This document shows positions 32,942-43,424 of a DNA stretch of 64,000 nt, one piece after another. A program made the translations under genes and the position numbers. Within the stretch, counting starts at the first letter, position 1. Each line of letters starts with the position of its first letter. Location of the stretch: positions 63,853-127,852 of the forward strand of contig DF239805.1 in the NCBI GenBank assembly GCA_000507305.1, read 5' to 3'. The DNA is from Breviolum minutum Mf 1.05b.01. Its lineage: Eukaryota > Sar > Dinophyceae > Suessiales > Symbiodiniaceae. The notes under the pieces are model-generated. The model did not search any database. It was not told the origin of the DNA and was given only the letters and a program-made list of their open reading frames with translations.

Positions 32942-32969
32942 CCGACAAGATGCGCACGCATCTTGTCGG
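32942..32969. repeat. perfect 12-bp GC-rich hairpin
   Basis: CCGACAAGATGC and GCATCTTGTCGG separated by GCAC. It is preceded by three near-tandem CGAACCG units (32916-32938). Confidence 0.8.
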
Positions 32970-32999
32970 TGTTTGTAGCTTCACTGCTGACTCCCTGGG

Positions 33000-33600
33000 G
33001 CCAACAGTAACGAACAAATGACAAAAAGAAGACGAAACAAAACAAACAAAAGTTGCTAACAATAACAGGAAGCAACAAGAAACAAAACTTAACTTTGACA
33101 ATGTTTAGAGAAGTTAGGATCAACATTGGATAGAAACAACATCAAGGGAACTTTCCGCTCTTTTGTTTCCAACGAACAAGGAGTCAACGTTATCTTCATT
33201 ACCAAGTTGTAGCCCTTTGATCTTATGAAGATCGAATGAAAAAGCCGTAGCGTTTATGCAGAGGGTAAGAACCTCAGTGCACCACATGGAACCTGAAGAT
33301 GAACCCCAGGAAAAGAAGATTCCTATTGGATAAAACCATCCTTTTCAGGTTCCATGTTAATTTTTGGGAGGGTATTATTTTTCCAAACATGTTCATACTG
33401 CCGAGGATTTCAGCCTTTTAGGATAATCAAATGATCAGATGACAACAATCACCGACAATAGCTTCAACACGTGACGTTTCGACGCAGGATTCAGAAAGTT
33501 GATATCCTAAGAACAAGTCCGTAGGATCCTCACTACCTGTACTTTTTATCACCAAAATTCTTTACCATCAAATTCAAACAAGCTGATCCCCAACCTTTAA
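33000..33600. other. stretch without a supported gene
   Basis: No convincing frame. Family-A trace (TTTTCAGGTTCCATGTTAAT, then GGGAGGGTA) at 33343-33376. Confidence 0.4.
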
Positions 33601-33609
33601 TGTATTCCC

Positions 33610-33960
33610 TTCACAGATTTATTGCTCATTGGATCATTTTTTGTTGAACATTTTTTAAAAACATGGCCGCATGGGACACAAAAAAAACCCTTGAAACATC
33701 TTCCGGCCCAGCCCATAGTATCAAGCAGTACGGGGAGGGATTTCTGTTGCTTTGGCACTTTGAATTGCCTTTGATTTTGGTGGTTGTGAAATGTCATCCA
33801 TCCATGGTGTTTTTTGGTGTTTATATTTTGTTCAATGCCAAGAAAGTCGATTTCGAACCTCCAAAGAACATCGCAAATAACATCGAAAAAACACCCACAA
33901 GAGATGATACGTATAGCTCTATCTAAGCTATATCTTAACTTCATGGGGAACCACCGTTTC
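33610..33960. CDS. coding-like segment, strand unresolved
   Basis: Minus: DVLWRFEIDFLGIEQNINTK and LDTMGWAGRCFKGFF. Plus: GFLLLWHFELPLILVVVKCH and VDFEPPKNIANNIEKTPTRD. One of these could be real. No family recognised. Confidence 0.25.
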
Positions 33961-34336
33961 CACTTCCAAGCAAATCGGCTTCCCTTTTTATCCACCCTGC
34001 CTTCATGGCTCCCAAATCTTCAAGAACGATGGCTTCTTTTGGGGGGAACGTCGGGTGGATGAATGGAAACCAACACAATTGGCTGGATGGATGGAACGTC
34101 AAGTGGATCAATTCTGAGAAGTGATTGGGGAACAAACATCTATTGATTTTTATTGCAGGATCTATGGAATGTTTGCCTGTTTGCATTCTTTCCCGTGCCA
34201 CATGTGCAAATGTGTCATCCCTTTTTTTTCACGTTTGTTAAAACAAGAAAAATGAGAAAGATCTCCTTCAAGTGCAACTCCCGCGATGTTTTTCGTGTTT
34301 TCTTTCCGCATCTGAGCAGATTTTTTCCAGACCTAC

Positions 34337-34606
34337 CCTGGACTTGAAGACTTTGATCATGTTTAGCATGGCTCTGCGAAAGCCGCGGTGTTTTTTGTAG
34401 GGACCCGAAAACAAAGCTGCGGTTTTGGCAGAAATTGCCGTAGAGGTGACAGGTGAAGTAGGCAAGCAAGCAATTCTTAGAAAAACTGTTACTTCGTGGG
34501 AGGCATTTTTGTTAAAGACATTCTGACCATGCCTAGTTGCAAGAGTTGCTTCTTTCAAGGACTCTAATTGTTGTGAAAAATCGCTCGCTTGACAGTCCAA
34601 ATGCAG
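34337..34606 (-). CDS. possible 270-nt exon, exactly 90 codons between AG and GT
   Basis: The minus-strand frame opens at GGTTAG|CTGCAT (34606) and ends at TCCAGG|GTAGGT (34337), a good donor. The 90 codons read DFSQQLESLKEATLATRHGQ, VFLRIACLPTSPVTSTAISA and GPYKKHRGFRRAMLNMIKVF. Composition is convincing and the reverse strand is closed. It is among the best host exon candidates here. No family recognised. Confidence 0.42.
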
Positions 34607-35063
34607 CTAACCAGTTGAGTTTTTTCTTTGGTCAACATTTTGAAGAGCAAATCACTCAAAATCAACAAAGAGTTTTATGCAAAACATAGAATTCAGGGTG
34701 TTAACAATAAGCTTCTGTCTGTTGGGGACGTTTTGGAAAAAAACAAAACCTAAACACAAAAAAACCGGAAGATCTGGATATTTGTGTCCCCCCAAAAAAC
34801 ATCTGCGGACATGGCATGGATCTTTAATCCGGAAACATTTGGATCCGGATTCTTGGTTTCAAGGCGTTACAGTCGGGCGATGTCATGGTGAATCGACTTC
34901 CTGGGATCTTTCATGAAAAATTCTCTCCACCACAAGGGTGGAACTTGTAACCTTTCACCAATCTTGAAAAATGGATGATCACACCGGGGATCTCACTGAT
35001 CTATTTCGCACCATCAAATAAAAGTTAGTTTAAACCTATAAAATTTCCTACAACATAGATACA

Positions 35064-35309
35064 ATGTTTCGAATCCCCCAAAAGTTTGCTCAGGAGTTTT
35101 TGACTCAACAAATCATTTTCTATGGATTTCTATCAGGATCAAAGACTTTTCGCTTGATAAATACTAATCAGCTGAAACCTGCCGCAGCCACCGTTTCTTT
35201 TCGCTGGTTGCCACCGGTGCATGTTGGACCTGAGAACGTGGGAATGCTCAGTTACGGTTGGAAAACACACTTGAGATCAGGTCGTGTGGCGACATCCAAT
35301 TTCGGATAG
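35064..35309 (+). CDS. possible 3'-terminal exon
   Basis: 82-codon plus-strand frame with KFAQEFLTQQIIFYGFLSGS, FRLINTNQLKPAAATVSFRW and ENVGMLSYGWKTHLRSGRVA, ending TAG. Balanced composition with a GC rise at 35170-35300. Unrecognised. Confidence 0.36.
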   Translation: MFRIPQKFAQEFLTQQIIFYGFLSGSKTFRLINTNQLKPAAATVSFRWLPPVHVGPENVGMLSYGWKTHLRSGRVATSNFG

Positions 35310-35460
35310 GAAATGCATCTATATCATATTCTATATCATATCATATCATCATCTTTCTGTAAATTAGATGTAAGTGCAACTTTTTCATCCCAACCATAGT
35401 AGTTTGCGTGTGAAATGCATGGAACTCTGCGATGGAAGATCTCTGGTTCTGAGATATACG

Positions 35461-35582
35461 TTGGGTGTGGCACTCCCAGTATTCCAGTGGTTAATGAAGC
35501 TTTCTAGGGATCCCCGATCCAAAAAATGTAATGTCATCCTCATGGCCACTACTAGTGGGAACCGGCGACAGCACACACAACC
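35461..35582 (+). repeat. family-C element (copy 3, diverged)
   Basis: TTGGGTGTGGCACTCCCAG at the left, then GGGATCCCCGATCC and ATGTAATGTCATCCTCATGG. Confidence 0.62.
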
Positions 35583-36242
35583 ATAGTGGCTTATCTAGTT
35601 GGTGGACACCATCCCATTTGGAAAAAAAACAACCAACCCAAGTCAAATTGAGCAGTGTTCAAACCACTTGGCTGACATTTCATTCAACTCTGATGTGTTT
35701 TTTTTTTTTTCGGGATCCTTATATCATATTGTTGGCTTCTGAAATAATCCCCATAATTGGCTAGCATTTCATCCCCCAAAATCAAGACAACCAACCGTTT
35801 GGTGTCCAATGATCACTCCTCAACTGGATCGGTGTTTGTTTCACTCCCCCCAAGTTGCAGAGCAGCATTGCTGGGATCGGGGGTTATTAGTTACGTAAAT
35901 TTCATGGGAATCTGAACGAAAAAAAAAACAACGGCAAGTTCCCTATACTCTCAGGTTTTTGGTATATATTTTATACGGCCGATTTTAATAAGGCATTCTG
36001 TTTGCTAGGGGTAGTTTTGACAGGAGGTAGTTAGGAGGTGTTTACCGGAGTGAGGTGATTTCCAATAAATATGTTTGAGGTGGTTACCAGCTATTTCTGT
36101 TAGATTCTGGGCAAACTTTCCTATAAGTTCCAAGCCTGAATTAAGGGCATTTTTTTGGGGGGCATTCCCGTATCCTTCACCACCATTTTGTTGTGACCAG
36201 CTGGCGCTTTGGTCGTAATGACTTGCCCAGAAAAGTAGATAC

Positions 36243-36448
36243 ATACTGTTGATGGAAGAAATAGAATTAGCACTAGTCTAGTTGGTGGTTTCAACCAATC
36301 TGAAAAATATTAGTAAAATGGATCATCTCCCCAAGTAGGGGTGAAAATAAAACATATTTGAAACCACCAACCAGTTGACATTGAGAATATCCCATGTTTT
36401 GTAGGATTTCATACAAAACAAGGTGGATTTCCTCCACCAACAGTACCT
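36243..36448. repeat. family-H element (copy 2) split by a family-B element
   Basis: Left ATACTGTTGATGGAAGAAAT (36244 on), right GGATTTCCTCCACCAACAGT (to 36445). The family-B element 36278-36376 sits between. Confidence 0.7.
36278..36376 (+). repeat. family-B inverted-repeat element (copy 3), nested
   Basis: CTAGTTGGTGGTTTCAACCA and ATTTGAAACCACCAACCAGT, about 99 bp, the best-preserved family-B copy. Confidence 0.82.
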
Positions 36449-36826
36449 CATACCAGGTACTTCTTTCATTCACATCCTTCCCTCTTGCAGGCCAAAACCA
36501 AAACTGTTCCAAAAAAAACAAAATGTGGATTTTTTTGAAAAGAAAAAACTACCAAAAAACACATTTCAGTGGAATTTTCATCATCAAATCATTTCGTAGT
36601 TTCGATGGTAAGATTTCGTACATTGTTTGGTAATCATGCGATCGATTGGAGGATCATCACCCTGAAAACCTCCACGTTCTTTTTCCTCTCTTTGTCGCTA
36701 GGGACGGCGGTTCTGATTTACCCCGTGGGACGCACGGAACCCCATGCTGTCTCGCGCACGGAACGGCGGGTTTGGGCGTGGTTCCGTCTTGGAAACTAGC
36801 TGCCTTCAACGAAAAGTGCAGCAACC

Positions 36827-37250
36827 CTACCGACCTGTACTAAGTGTACGGATTTTGTTTGATCCACTTTTAGGGTAACAGAGTTGCTTGCCACAGCAAA
36901 AACTGCACCACAGTGGCACTTTCATTTTCTCAACGTCATTTTCACATTCATTTCTCCACTTTGAAACACGTCTTTTCCACATCATGTAGCAATAGAGCTT
37001 TTTAACACCACCAGGCTTCTTCCTGTTGCATTTTTCGTGCTCCACGATCATCATGCTGATTCCAACGTGTCGTGGTGTTGGTGTTGTTGCTAGCGGCGTT
37101 CCGTGCTTTTCGTGGCTTCCAGATCCATTCACCTCGCGGTCACGAGGTCCAAGGTGGGTTAGAATCAACCAGTTGGTTGGTGGTGAATGGTGGATTTTAG
37201 CCTCTTTCATAACAAATTCCCTAAGGTGTTTACTTCCATGTAGAATAGCC
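36827..37250 (-). CDS. coding-like segment, basic and Cys-containing
   Basis: The longest minus-strand frame outside the retroelement, about 140 codons. It includes KHLREFVMKEAKIHHSPPTN, LILTHLGPRDREVNGSGSHE and RRVSKWRNECENDVEKMKVP, then WCSFCCGKQLC with CxxC-like cysteines. The GC-richer patch at 37050-37160 supports coding. Ends at a stop at 36827. No family recognised; a nearby GC patch at 36700-36790 may be another exon. Confidence 0.42.
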
Positions 37251-37299
37251 AAAAAAGAAAGGTGTTGATATGTTGGGCCCTGCCAAAACACGAGAACCA

Positions 37300-37625
37300 T
37301 GCCCTACGAGAAAATCAGGGGAAATCATGAAGGTTCAAACTCTAAAGCTATGATGATAGTGGATTGATGGGGTAGTTAGTCAATATGTTTGATGGATAGT
37401 GATGATTCTCAAAGACTATATAGCTACAGTTTACCAGATGTTTTTTTATGCAGCTAATCGGTGATGATTGTATTCATCAGCCATCATCAGCTATACGTAA
37501 CCACATGGTAACCACCTTTGGCAAACAAACATCTATGAAACTATAGCTAAACCTACAGCTAAATAGGTGAAAATCCTGATGATTCTGAAAGATTAGTGCA
37601 GCTTACCAAATGGTGGTCAAGCCAC
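37300..37625. other. stretch without a supported gene
   Basis: AT-rich with repeated CTATAGCTA/TACAGCTA motifs at 37410-37565. Confidence 0.45.
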
Positions 37626-37638
37626 TCTAGGACGTTCG

Positions 37639-37932
37639 TTGCCTTCAACCTTCAACAACATATCAGATGATGTTTTTTCCCAAATTCTAGGGGTGAATAT
37701 CATCGAATCGCTGAAAACCAACGAATTTATGCCTTGTTCTGAAATCCAGGTGCCTCGAGGATCTTTTTCACCAACTTGTTTTTTGGAAACAAAATCCTGT
37801 AACCCACATGGTCGAAATCTCACCAAAATGCTGAGACGGTTTAGAGTCGAATTTGACTCGAATCTTTCCAAATCAGAGGGACATTTCGGATCATCTTCTG
37901 TGATGATAAGTTGCGGAAGAAACGGATGGTAG
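37639..37932. CDS. coding-like segment, strand unresolved
   Basis: Plus: FSQILGVNIIESLKTNEFMP and SKSEGHFGSSSVMISCGRNG, ending GGATG|GTAGGT, a good donor if plus. Minus: CPSDLERFESNSTLNRLSIL and TWISEQGINSLVFSDSM. About 98 codons are open either way. No family recognised. Confidence 0.35.
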
Positions 37933-38594
37933 GTGATAAGGTAAACAGCCTGAAACTTCAACCTTAGGAATGAAAAAAACACATAGTTATTGATGTTTTC
38001 TACCAAACAACTCAGAACTTCCTAGGCGACGTATCCCAAGTGCCCTTGTATCTTTTACACAGATCTGGAGTTTAAAGCTTGGAAGTGAGGAAATCATCCT
38101 TTCCAGGTAAAAAAACCAACCCAAAAAGGCAAATGGCAAAGCCAAAGCAATGGAAGTTTGGATCAATTGGGTCAACATTGGAATGCTCCCCCCCATAAAA
38201 AGAAGTGTGTTCCAAGTCTTTTGGGCCCTCCATAACACCACAAACTTCATGTTTGTTTCGTTCTGTTAGGAAAAAAACTGTAGAGAAAAACACCCATATC
38301 ACACATCCAGTGCCTTGTTCTTCACCTTCCCACTCTTCGTTCCATTCTTCGTTCCATTCCTCCTTGCACTATTGAGATTGGCAGCACCCAAACAAACCAA
38401 TCAGATGTTTCTCTTCAAAAAAAAACCCTAAAACAACAAATCAGATCTGACTTTTTTTTCTAAGAAACAAATACCTTCTAACATGGAGTAGTATAGAAAA
38501 TTCCTATCCTTTTGTGACACACCATGGTTTAATTTGTCCAGGCCAAACCTGGAATCATGGGAATTTAAAGGTACCACCCCGGATGATTCACCAC

Positions 38595-38766
38595 CATTGT
38601 TTCTTAATCATAGGCCCCCTGAGCTCCTGAGTCCAGTCATTCTTCCAACTTTGATTGCCTTTGCCACGGCCTTTGCCCTTCTTTGGCTCTTCCCAAGTGT
38701 CTTCCTCAACAACGGAGGGTGGGATTGTTGTGCAAATCCTCCCACCTTCAAAAACGAGACTGACAT
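38595..38766 (-). CDS. exon-like block of a Trp/Lys/Gly-rich gene (block 4)
   Basis: The minus-strand acceptor ATAGAATTTCAG precedes 38766, and a CAATG|GTGGTG donor follows 38595. The frame reads GGRICTTIPPSVVEEDTWEE, PKKGKGRGKGNQSWKNDW and TQELRGP. The motif D-x-W-x-x-x-P followed by a basic Gly-rich run recurs in the same-strand blocks at 39417 and 40985. The antisense frame gives a hydrophobic run that probably mirrors this one. Family unknown; an RNA-binding or chromatin role is a guess from composition. Confidence 0.42.
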
Positions 38767-38819
38767 CTGAAATTCTATTTCTGTAAAATCAATAGTATAT
38801 CCTGTTGGTCATCTGATCA

Positions 38820-39400
38820 TCCTGTCAATGGAACTGCACTACCTGGGGGTGCATCAAAACTCCTTGACAATTGTGAGATAAGCTACCTGTCCCTCAACTG
38901 GTGCTTGCCAGATTTCTCAACCATCGACCGTATTATTAACTGCTGTTTGTTCACTTTCAAATCACTCAAAAAGTAGCAACATTTGAGGAATCATTATTTG
39001 ATCCTCCAAATCTGGATCATTCAAGTGACCAGTGAAACAAATTAGGCCTGCAACTTGCACCCCCCCCGAAAAACCAACGGCTGGAAACCACAAAACGATG
39101 GTTTTGAACATGCTATGTCCTTTTCATTTTGGGGTGTTTTTCAAGTTAAAGCCTTACATTTTTTTGGTGCATATCTCAATATTAGAATCTACTTCCTAAA
39201 CACCGATGCGACAATGTTGAAGTGCCAACCTGTACCATTTCCAATGTCAATAGGTACCTTTGCTACCTACCATCTTTGTTGGTACTTCCTAGTGGGTAAT
39301 ATCCATGTGGTTGACAAACCCAAATGGGGAATATGTAGCCAAAACCCTTCTCATTTGCTGTATATTAGGGATTTTTTTCTTACTACCCAGTTTTTTTTCG
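38820..39400. other. probable intron of the minus-strand gene
   Basis: AT-rich. Part of a 188-codon plus-strand open frame (39055-39621) lies here, but its second half is antisense to a better minus-strand block and I do not call it. Confidence 0.4.
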
Positions 39401-39416
39401 GGATTCTAAAAGTTAC

Positions 39417-39597
39417 TAAGGGATCCCCCAATTTCAGTATAGTGGAAGGGCAGCTTTCCACGGTTTTTTCTCCGAGCCAAGTGGCCCACGTGTTATATTC
39501 TGTGCCTTTCCATTCATCCCAGGCATTCTGTTCACGGCGGCGAGGACGAGCTTCAGCTGGTTTCTCCCATGTCTCATACTGCCACGCATCATCGTTC
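39417..39597 (-). CDS. exon-like block of a Trp-rich gene (block 3)
   Basis: A very good acceptor CTTGTTTTCCAG precedes 39597. The frame reads NDDAWQYETWEKPAEARPRR, REQNAWDEWKGTEYNTW and ATWLGEKT. GC-richer than the flanks. A possible donor TTA|GTAACT lies at 39417, with earlier GT alternatives. Six Trp in about 45 residues is unusual. Same strand and style as blocks 4 and 2. No family recognised. Confidence 0.5.
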
Positions 39598-39821
39598 CTG
39601 GAAAACAAGGCCCATGGATGATGAGTTGGGGGTCTCCAAAGTGGGCAAAATCTCCACTTCCATGAATCTTAAACCTGGAGAAAAAGTGCAGCCAGTGTTG
39701 TTGATCTCAATCTTCTTTTCAACAAAAACCATCCCCAACAGAAATCATCAACGGATTCTGAGTAAAGGTTTCTAGAAACAAACGGGCATCATCCACATTT
39801 CTTGGAGACCTAGACATCACC

Positions 39822-40097
39822 GTGATCTCCTGTCACCCCCCCCATGATATGAACCTCCAAGTTCCTCGAGCTTTGGGTATCTCGGGCCTCGATTTCGCCC
39901 AACAAAAATACCACCAAAAACCACCAACTCCGAAACGAAACGTGAAAACCACTGAAACACGTGAATTTTCTCCTCGATGTGAATTCTTTTCGGCGATTTC
40001 CGGAGAGGACTTGCAGATTGAGATTACCAACCAGGGAACTGAACTTTTTTCATCATTTCCAAAAAAGTCTTGGGGGGGGATTTTTTTTAAATCTTAG
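39822..40097 (+). CDS. possible coding segment on the opposite strand
   Basis: 91-codon plus-strand frame with MNLQVPRALGISGLDFAQQK, then RNVKTTETREFSPRCEFFSA and DLQIEITNQGTELF. The minus strand is also open in part. Its strand conflicts with the neighbouring minus-strand blocks, so it may be an antisense artefact. Confidence 0.25.
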   Translation: MISCHPPHDMNLQVPRALGISGLDFAQQKYHQKPPTPKRNVKTTETREFSPRCEFFSAISGEDLQIEITNQGTELFSSFPKKSWGGIFFKS

Positions 40098-40279
40098 TTC
40101 CTTACCCCCTTTTTTTGGTGATGAGATGTTTGGGTTGAACACAAACCGTTCAACTGAAAAAAACAAATTGAGCAAACAAGGCCGAGTGGCTTCGTATTCC
40201 AGCTCCAATCTTCGCTACCATAGCCTGTGTAAACTTACAGGTGGGATGAAAAAAGAACGGAAGTCACCTTGTTGACCCA

Positions 40280-40925
40280 ACAAAAACAGAGATGATTTTT
40301 ATCTCAATTGATTTAAACATCTATATGGTGAGTATGGTGAGGATACTTTTTTGATAGAAAACCCAACCATTGCAAACATGACATGTGCCAACAAGGCCAT
40401 AATTTCTAAATCAAATAAATATTGTTGCTTCAGCCAAAACACGGAAACACCGGGTTCTTGTCGCATTCATATGAGGCAACATGCGTCCCAAGAAACATTC
40501 AGCTCAGCACATTAAGGTGATACCCGGCCACCAGCAAACAGATGAAGGGTTATGTTCATCGATTTTTTGGGCATTAAGAAAATCATTGAAGGCCATTATT
40601 CAATATAATTCTCTCCCTTGTTTGTGATGCCTGAAGATTCATCTGTAGGGCCCAAATGGTAAACTAGTGATGATTATTTTCCTACTGTTACAGTATAGCT
40701 TGCCCCAAAACATCAGAGAACTTCGTCAAATTGACAAAGGACTTCAAAACAGAAGTTTTCTTTTTCCGATGGATGGACCATTTGATAAAATTGATGCCCC
40801 TTGATTCTTTTCGTTGAACCATTTTTGTTCTCACTCTTTGCTACTTGGAAAAAAACACACACCTTTGTTCCAATAAATGCCATGACATTTGACTCAAGAG
40901 TCTTAGCTGTAACAAACACTTCAAT
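40280..40925. other. probable intron or spacer
   Basis: AT-rich, no supported frame or repeat family. Confidence 0.45.
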
Positions 40926-40984
40926 TGCGTGTTTTTTGCTTCAAAAAACTAGTTCGCCTTCTCAACAAAAAATCTAAGTTTCCT

Positions 40985-41141
40985 CCCCAGTTGTTTTCCA
41001 CCGGACCGTGCTGCGCCTGGTTTTCTTCGTCCCATGGTGCTCCAAGACTCATTGGGAACACGGGGCGCTTTGGCCCGTGGAGCTTCTTCCAGGAGTTTGT
41101 AATACATGTCGTGATCCCATTTACCTTTCAACAAAACTGGC
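40985..41141 (-). CDS. exon-like block of a Trp/Arg/Lys-rich gene (block 2)
   Basis: Minus-strand acceptor TCTCGCCAG near 41142. The frame reads KGKWDHDMYYKLLEEAPRAK, APRVPNESWSTMGRRKPG and ARSGGKQLGRK. The basic Gly-rich end and W-x(n)-E-x-P pattern echo blocks 3 and 4. GC-rich island. The donor is not certain. No family recognised. Confidence 0.48.
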
Positions 41142-41188
41142 GAGATTTTTCAAAGATCGTTTTGAAGATAAAGCTGGAGAAAACAAGT

Positions 41189-41300
41189 ACCCTCTAGTAA
41201 ACTAAGATAGCAATGGAGAAGTAACCATTTTGATTTTTTTCTTTATCAGGAAACATTCTGATTTGATTGCCATGGCTATCTTAGTTTAAAGGAGTGTATA
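41189..41300 (+). repeat. family-E inverted-repeat element (copy 2)
   Basis: TACCCTCTAGTAAACTAAGA and CTATCTTAGTTTAAAGGAGT form the inverted ends; about 112 bp. It lies less than 60 bp upstream of exon-like block 2. Confidence 0.8.
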
Positions 41301-41329
41301 CTTGTAAAACCTACTTTGGATTTTTCGGG

Positions 41330-42165
41330 ATGCATCATTTTTGAACAACAACGTTTTTGGAGGATAAATGTTGGGTGAATGATTGATCAGTTGGAATGGA
41401 GGTTTGCGAGTTTTTCAGATTCTTGAAAAAAACTCCTAAATTCAATTCAAACATCAGATGGGCAATTGCTCAACAACCCAGCCAATGGCTCTTAGCTCCT
41501 CACGCTACGCACCAGCCAGCGGAAAACTGTTATCTTGAATGGATCTTTTCTCAAGAATCTCAAGGTTATTGAGTTCCTCACCCCCTCTTTTGTTTTAACT
41601 GTTTACAAATCAACAATCTCAAGGGAAATGATACTTTTAAAAATCAATGACTTCCAAGGAAATGATGGTTTCACCCTGTTGATGTCTGAAATCCCAGGTT
41701 GAAGTCGGGCAGGTTTTTGAACATCCATTTGACCATCCAGGGTTTTAGAAACACATCCCATCTGTGTAAACATGACCTTAGATTCGCAAATCTTTAACTG
41801 AACAAACCAATATGAAACTACTTGGAAGTGAACTCAACATGTCTTTAATTACCGTGTTAACAAACAGAATCATCATCAACACACACAGAACTCCAAGGAA
41901 AAAAATTAGATTATACTTCTTTTTCACCTGGATGAAATTGTTTAAAAAAATCCAACCAAAACCAATGGTCTCAAGGGATGGTGGAGAGAAATTTCTCTAA
42001 AGTTCTGGTTTTGTGCTGCCTGAAACAGAGATCCCTTGAAACAGAACCGCAAAATTCTACCTGTTGATGATCTTGAAAGAATGGATTGACTCACTGTATT
42101 TCGCTCCTTGGGATTCTTTTTGCGGGGGAAAATTGAGACCTCAAATTTCTGCAATAATCGGAAGG
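41330..42165. other. probable intron or spacer
   Basis: No supported frame. AT-rich with A-tracts. Confidence 0.45.
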
Positions 42166-42195
42166 CAAATTCAAACGGGTGCTAACAAAGAGCAC

Positions 42196-42397
42196 CTTTC
42201 AGTAAAATAGAGGTCGTTATGATCAGCTTCGAACCAGGGTGTAGGCAAACCGCAAATTTTACACACCATCGTTTTTGGTTTTTCCTTTTCCATTCCGGAA
42301 AGAAAACTCATCTCGGACCGAGTTCCTTTCGCTCCGAAAGTCCTTTTCCGTGCCAAGTTTCCATCACCATCAGGATCACCTTTGTCGTTTCTTCGAC
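42196..42397 (-). CDS. exon-like block with a CxxC motif (block 1)
   Basis: Minus-strand acceptor CCACGACTACAG precedes 42397 and donor TACTGAAAG|GTGCTC follows 42196. The 202-nt block encodes 66 codons: RRNDKGDPDGDGNLARKRTF, SEMSFLSGMEKEKPKTMVCK, and ICGLPTPWFEADHNDLYFTE. The C-K-I-C pair with nearby His could be half of a zinc finger completed in another exon. It begins with 2 nt of a codon and ends with 2 nt. No family recognised. Confidence 0.5.
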
Positions 42398-42837
42398 CTG
42401 TAGTCGTGGATTTTGGGGATGTCCCTTTTTCTTGGGGGAGACATAGGCTTGTCCCCCGGAACACCAAAAAACAAAGCAACACCTGGGTTGTTTAGAATTT
42501 CGTTGTTGACGCGATAAAAAAAATCCGCGAGGAACGGTCTCTAATTTTTTTGAGAAAATCGACATGTTTTTTGGAATGAAATGTGTGGATGAAATTGGCC
42601 GTATTTTAGGATGAATCCCAAAAAGTGTACATTCCGAAAACAAACGGGCAGTTTTCTTTTTCAAAAACATGCTTTATTTGTATCCTTCTCCCCAAGCCGC
42701 TTGAACCACCAAAAAACACCATGATGAGTTCAAGTCCCAGGACCTGGTCGAAATTTCGTTGGTTTATGAAAAAATCCTACAAAACAAACTGGGAAATCTT
42801 GAGTTTCAATGGGAAATGCACCTTTATTTGATTCATG

Positions 42838-42870
42838 TTCCATTGCTATGTTAATTTACTGGAGTGTAGG
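42838..42870 (-). repeat. family-E end fragment
   Basis: CCATTGCTATGTTAATTTAC followed by TGGAGTGTAGG, matching the right end of family E. Confidence 0.5.
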
Positions 42871-43136
42871 TTGATTGCATCATCCAAAACAAACAGCACC
42901 TAAAATCTGCTGATTGCAGCCTGGGGTATCCCTCCTGAAACATCCCAAGCTCGTTAACTTAGAAACCAAACAAAACTAACCCCCCATCCCAATATTAACG
43001 AATGTTCCCCTAAAAATGCACCATGTCAAAAAGAAAAACAACCCGTCCAGTCATCTATTTTGAGGGCCAAAAATCGCTAAGGCATGTGGAGAACACTGTG
43101 GAGAATGGTCATCCACCACCTTAATAGGCAATCCTA

Positions 43137-43350
43137 CTAAGTTAGTTTTCGGGGGATTACTTCGCTTAGGGAAGTGATCCTCTTCATCCCTACTGCCCAC
43201 TCCTGGCCTGATCGGTTTGCATCCTTGGAAGTTTCCTTCGAAGTTTCCTCCTGGAGGCAAAACATCCAAGTGGTGAAAATGGCTCGAACGATTGCCGCTT
43301 GCGGTTGAAAGTGGGATTGGAATTCATGAGCTCTTAAATCCAAGAAACAT
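43137..43350 (-). CDS. possible exon
   Basis: Minus-strand frame with LRAHEFQSHFQPQAAIVRAI, TTWMFCLQEETSKETSKDAN and GMKRITSLSEVIPRKLT before a stop at 43137. Another minus frame over 43051-43269 is open too. Unrecognised; may be a 5' exon of the gene to its left. Confidence 0.35.
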
Positions 43351-43424
43351 GTTTTTTCTATGAAAAACAAGACAGAATCCACGAACCCGAATCCAGACAG
43401 GGAAGCTACGTGAAAATGCAACGC

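Noticed and set aside
38534-38770. Plus-strand ORF with an apparent membrane segment (VILPTLIAFATAFALLWLF)
   Set aside because: It is antisense to a better minus-strand exon with acceptor and donor; the hydrophobic run mirrors a Lys/Gly-rich sense sequence.
39055-39621. 188-codon plus-strand ORF, the longest outside the retroelement
   Set aside because: Its second half is antisense to the Trp-rich minus-strand block with a strong acceptor, and its first half follows AT composition.
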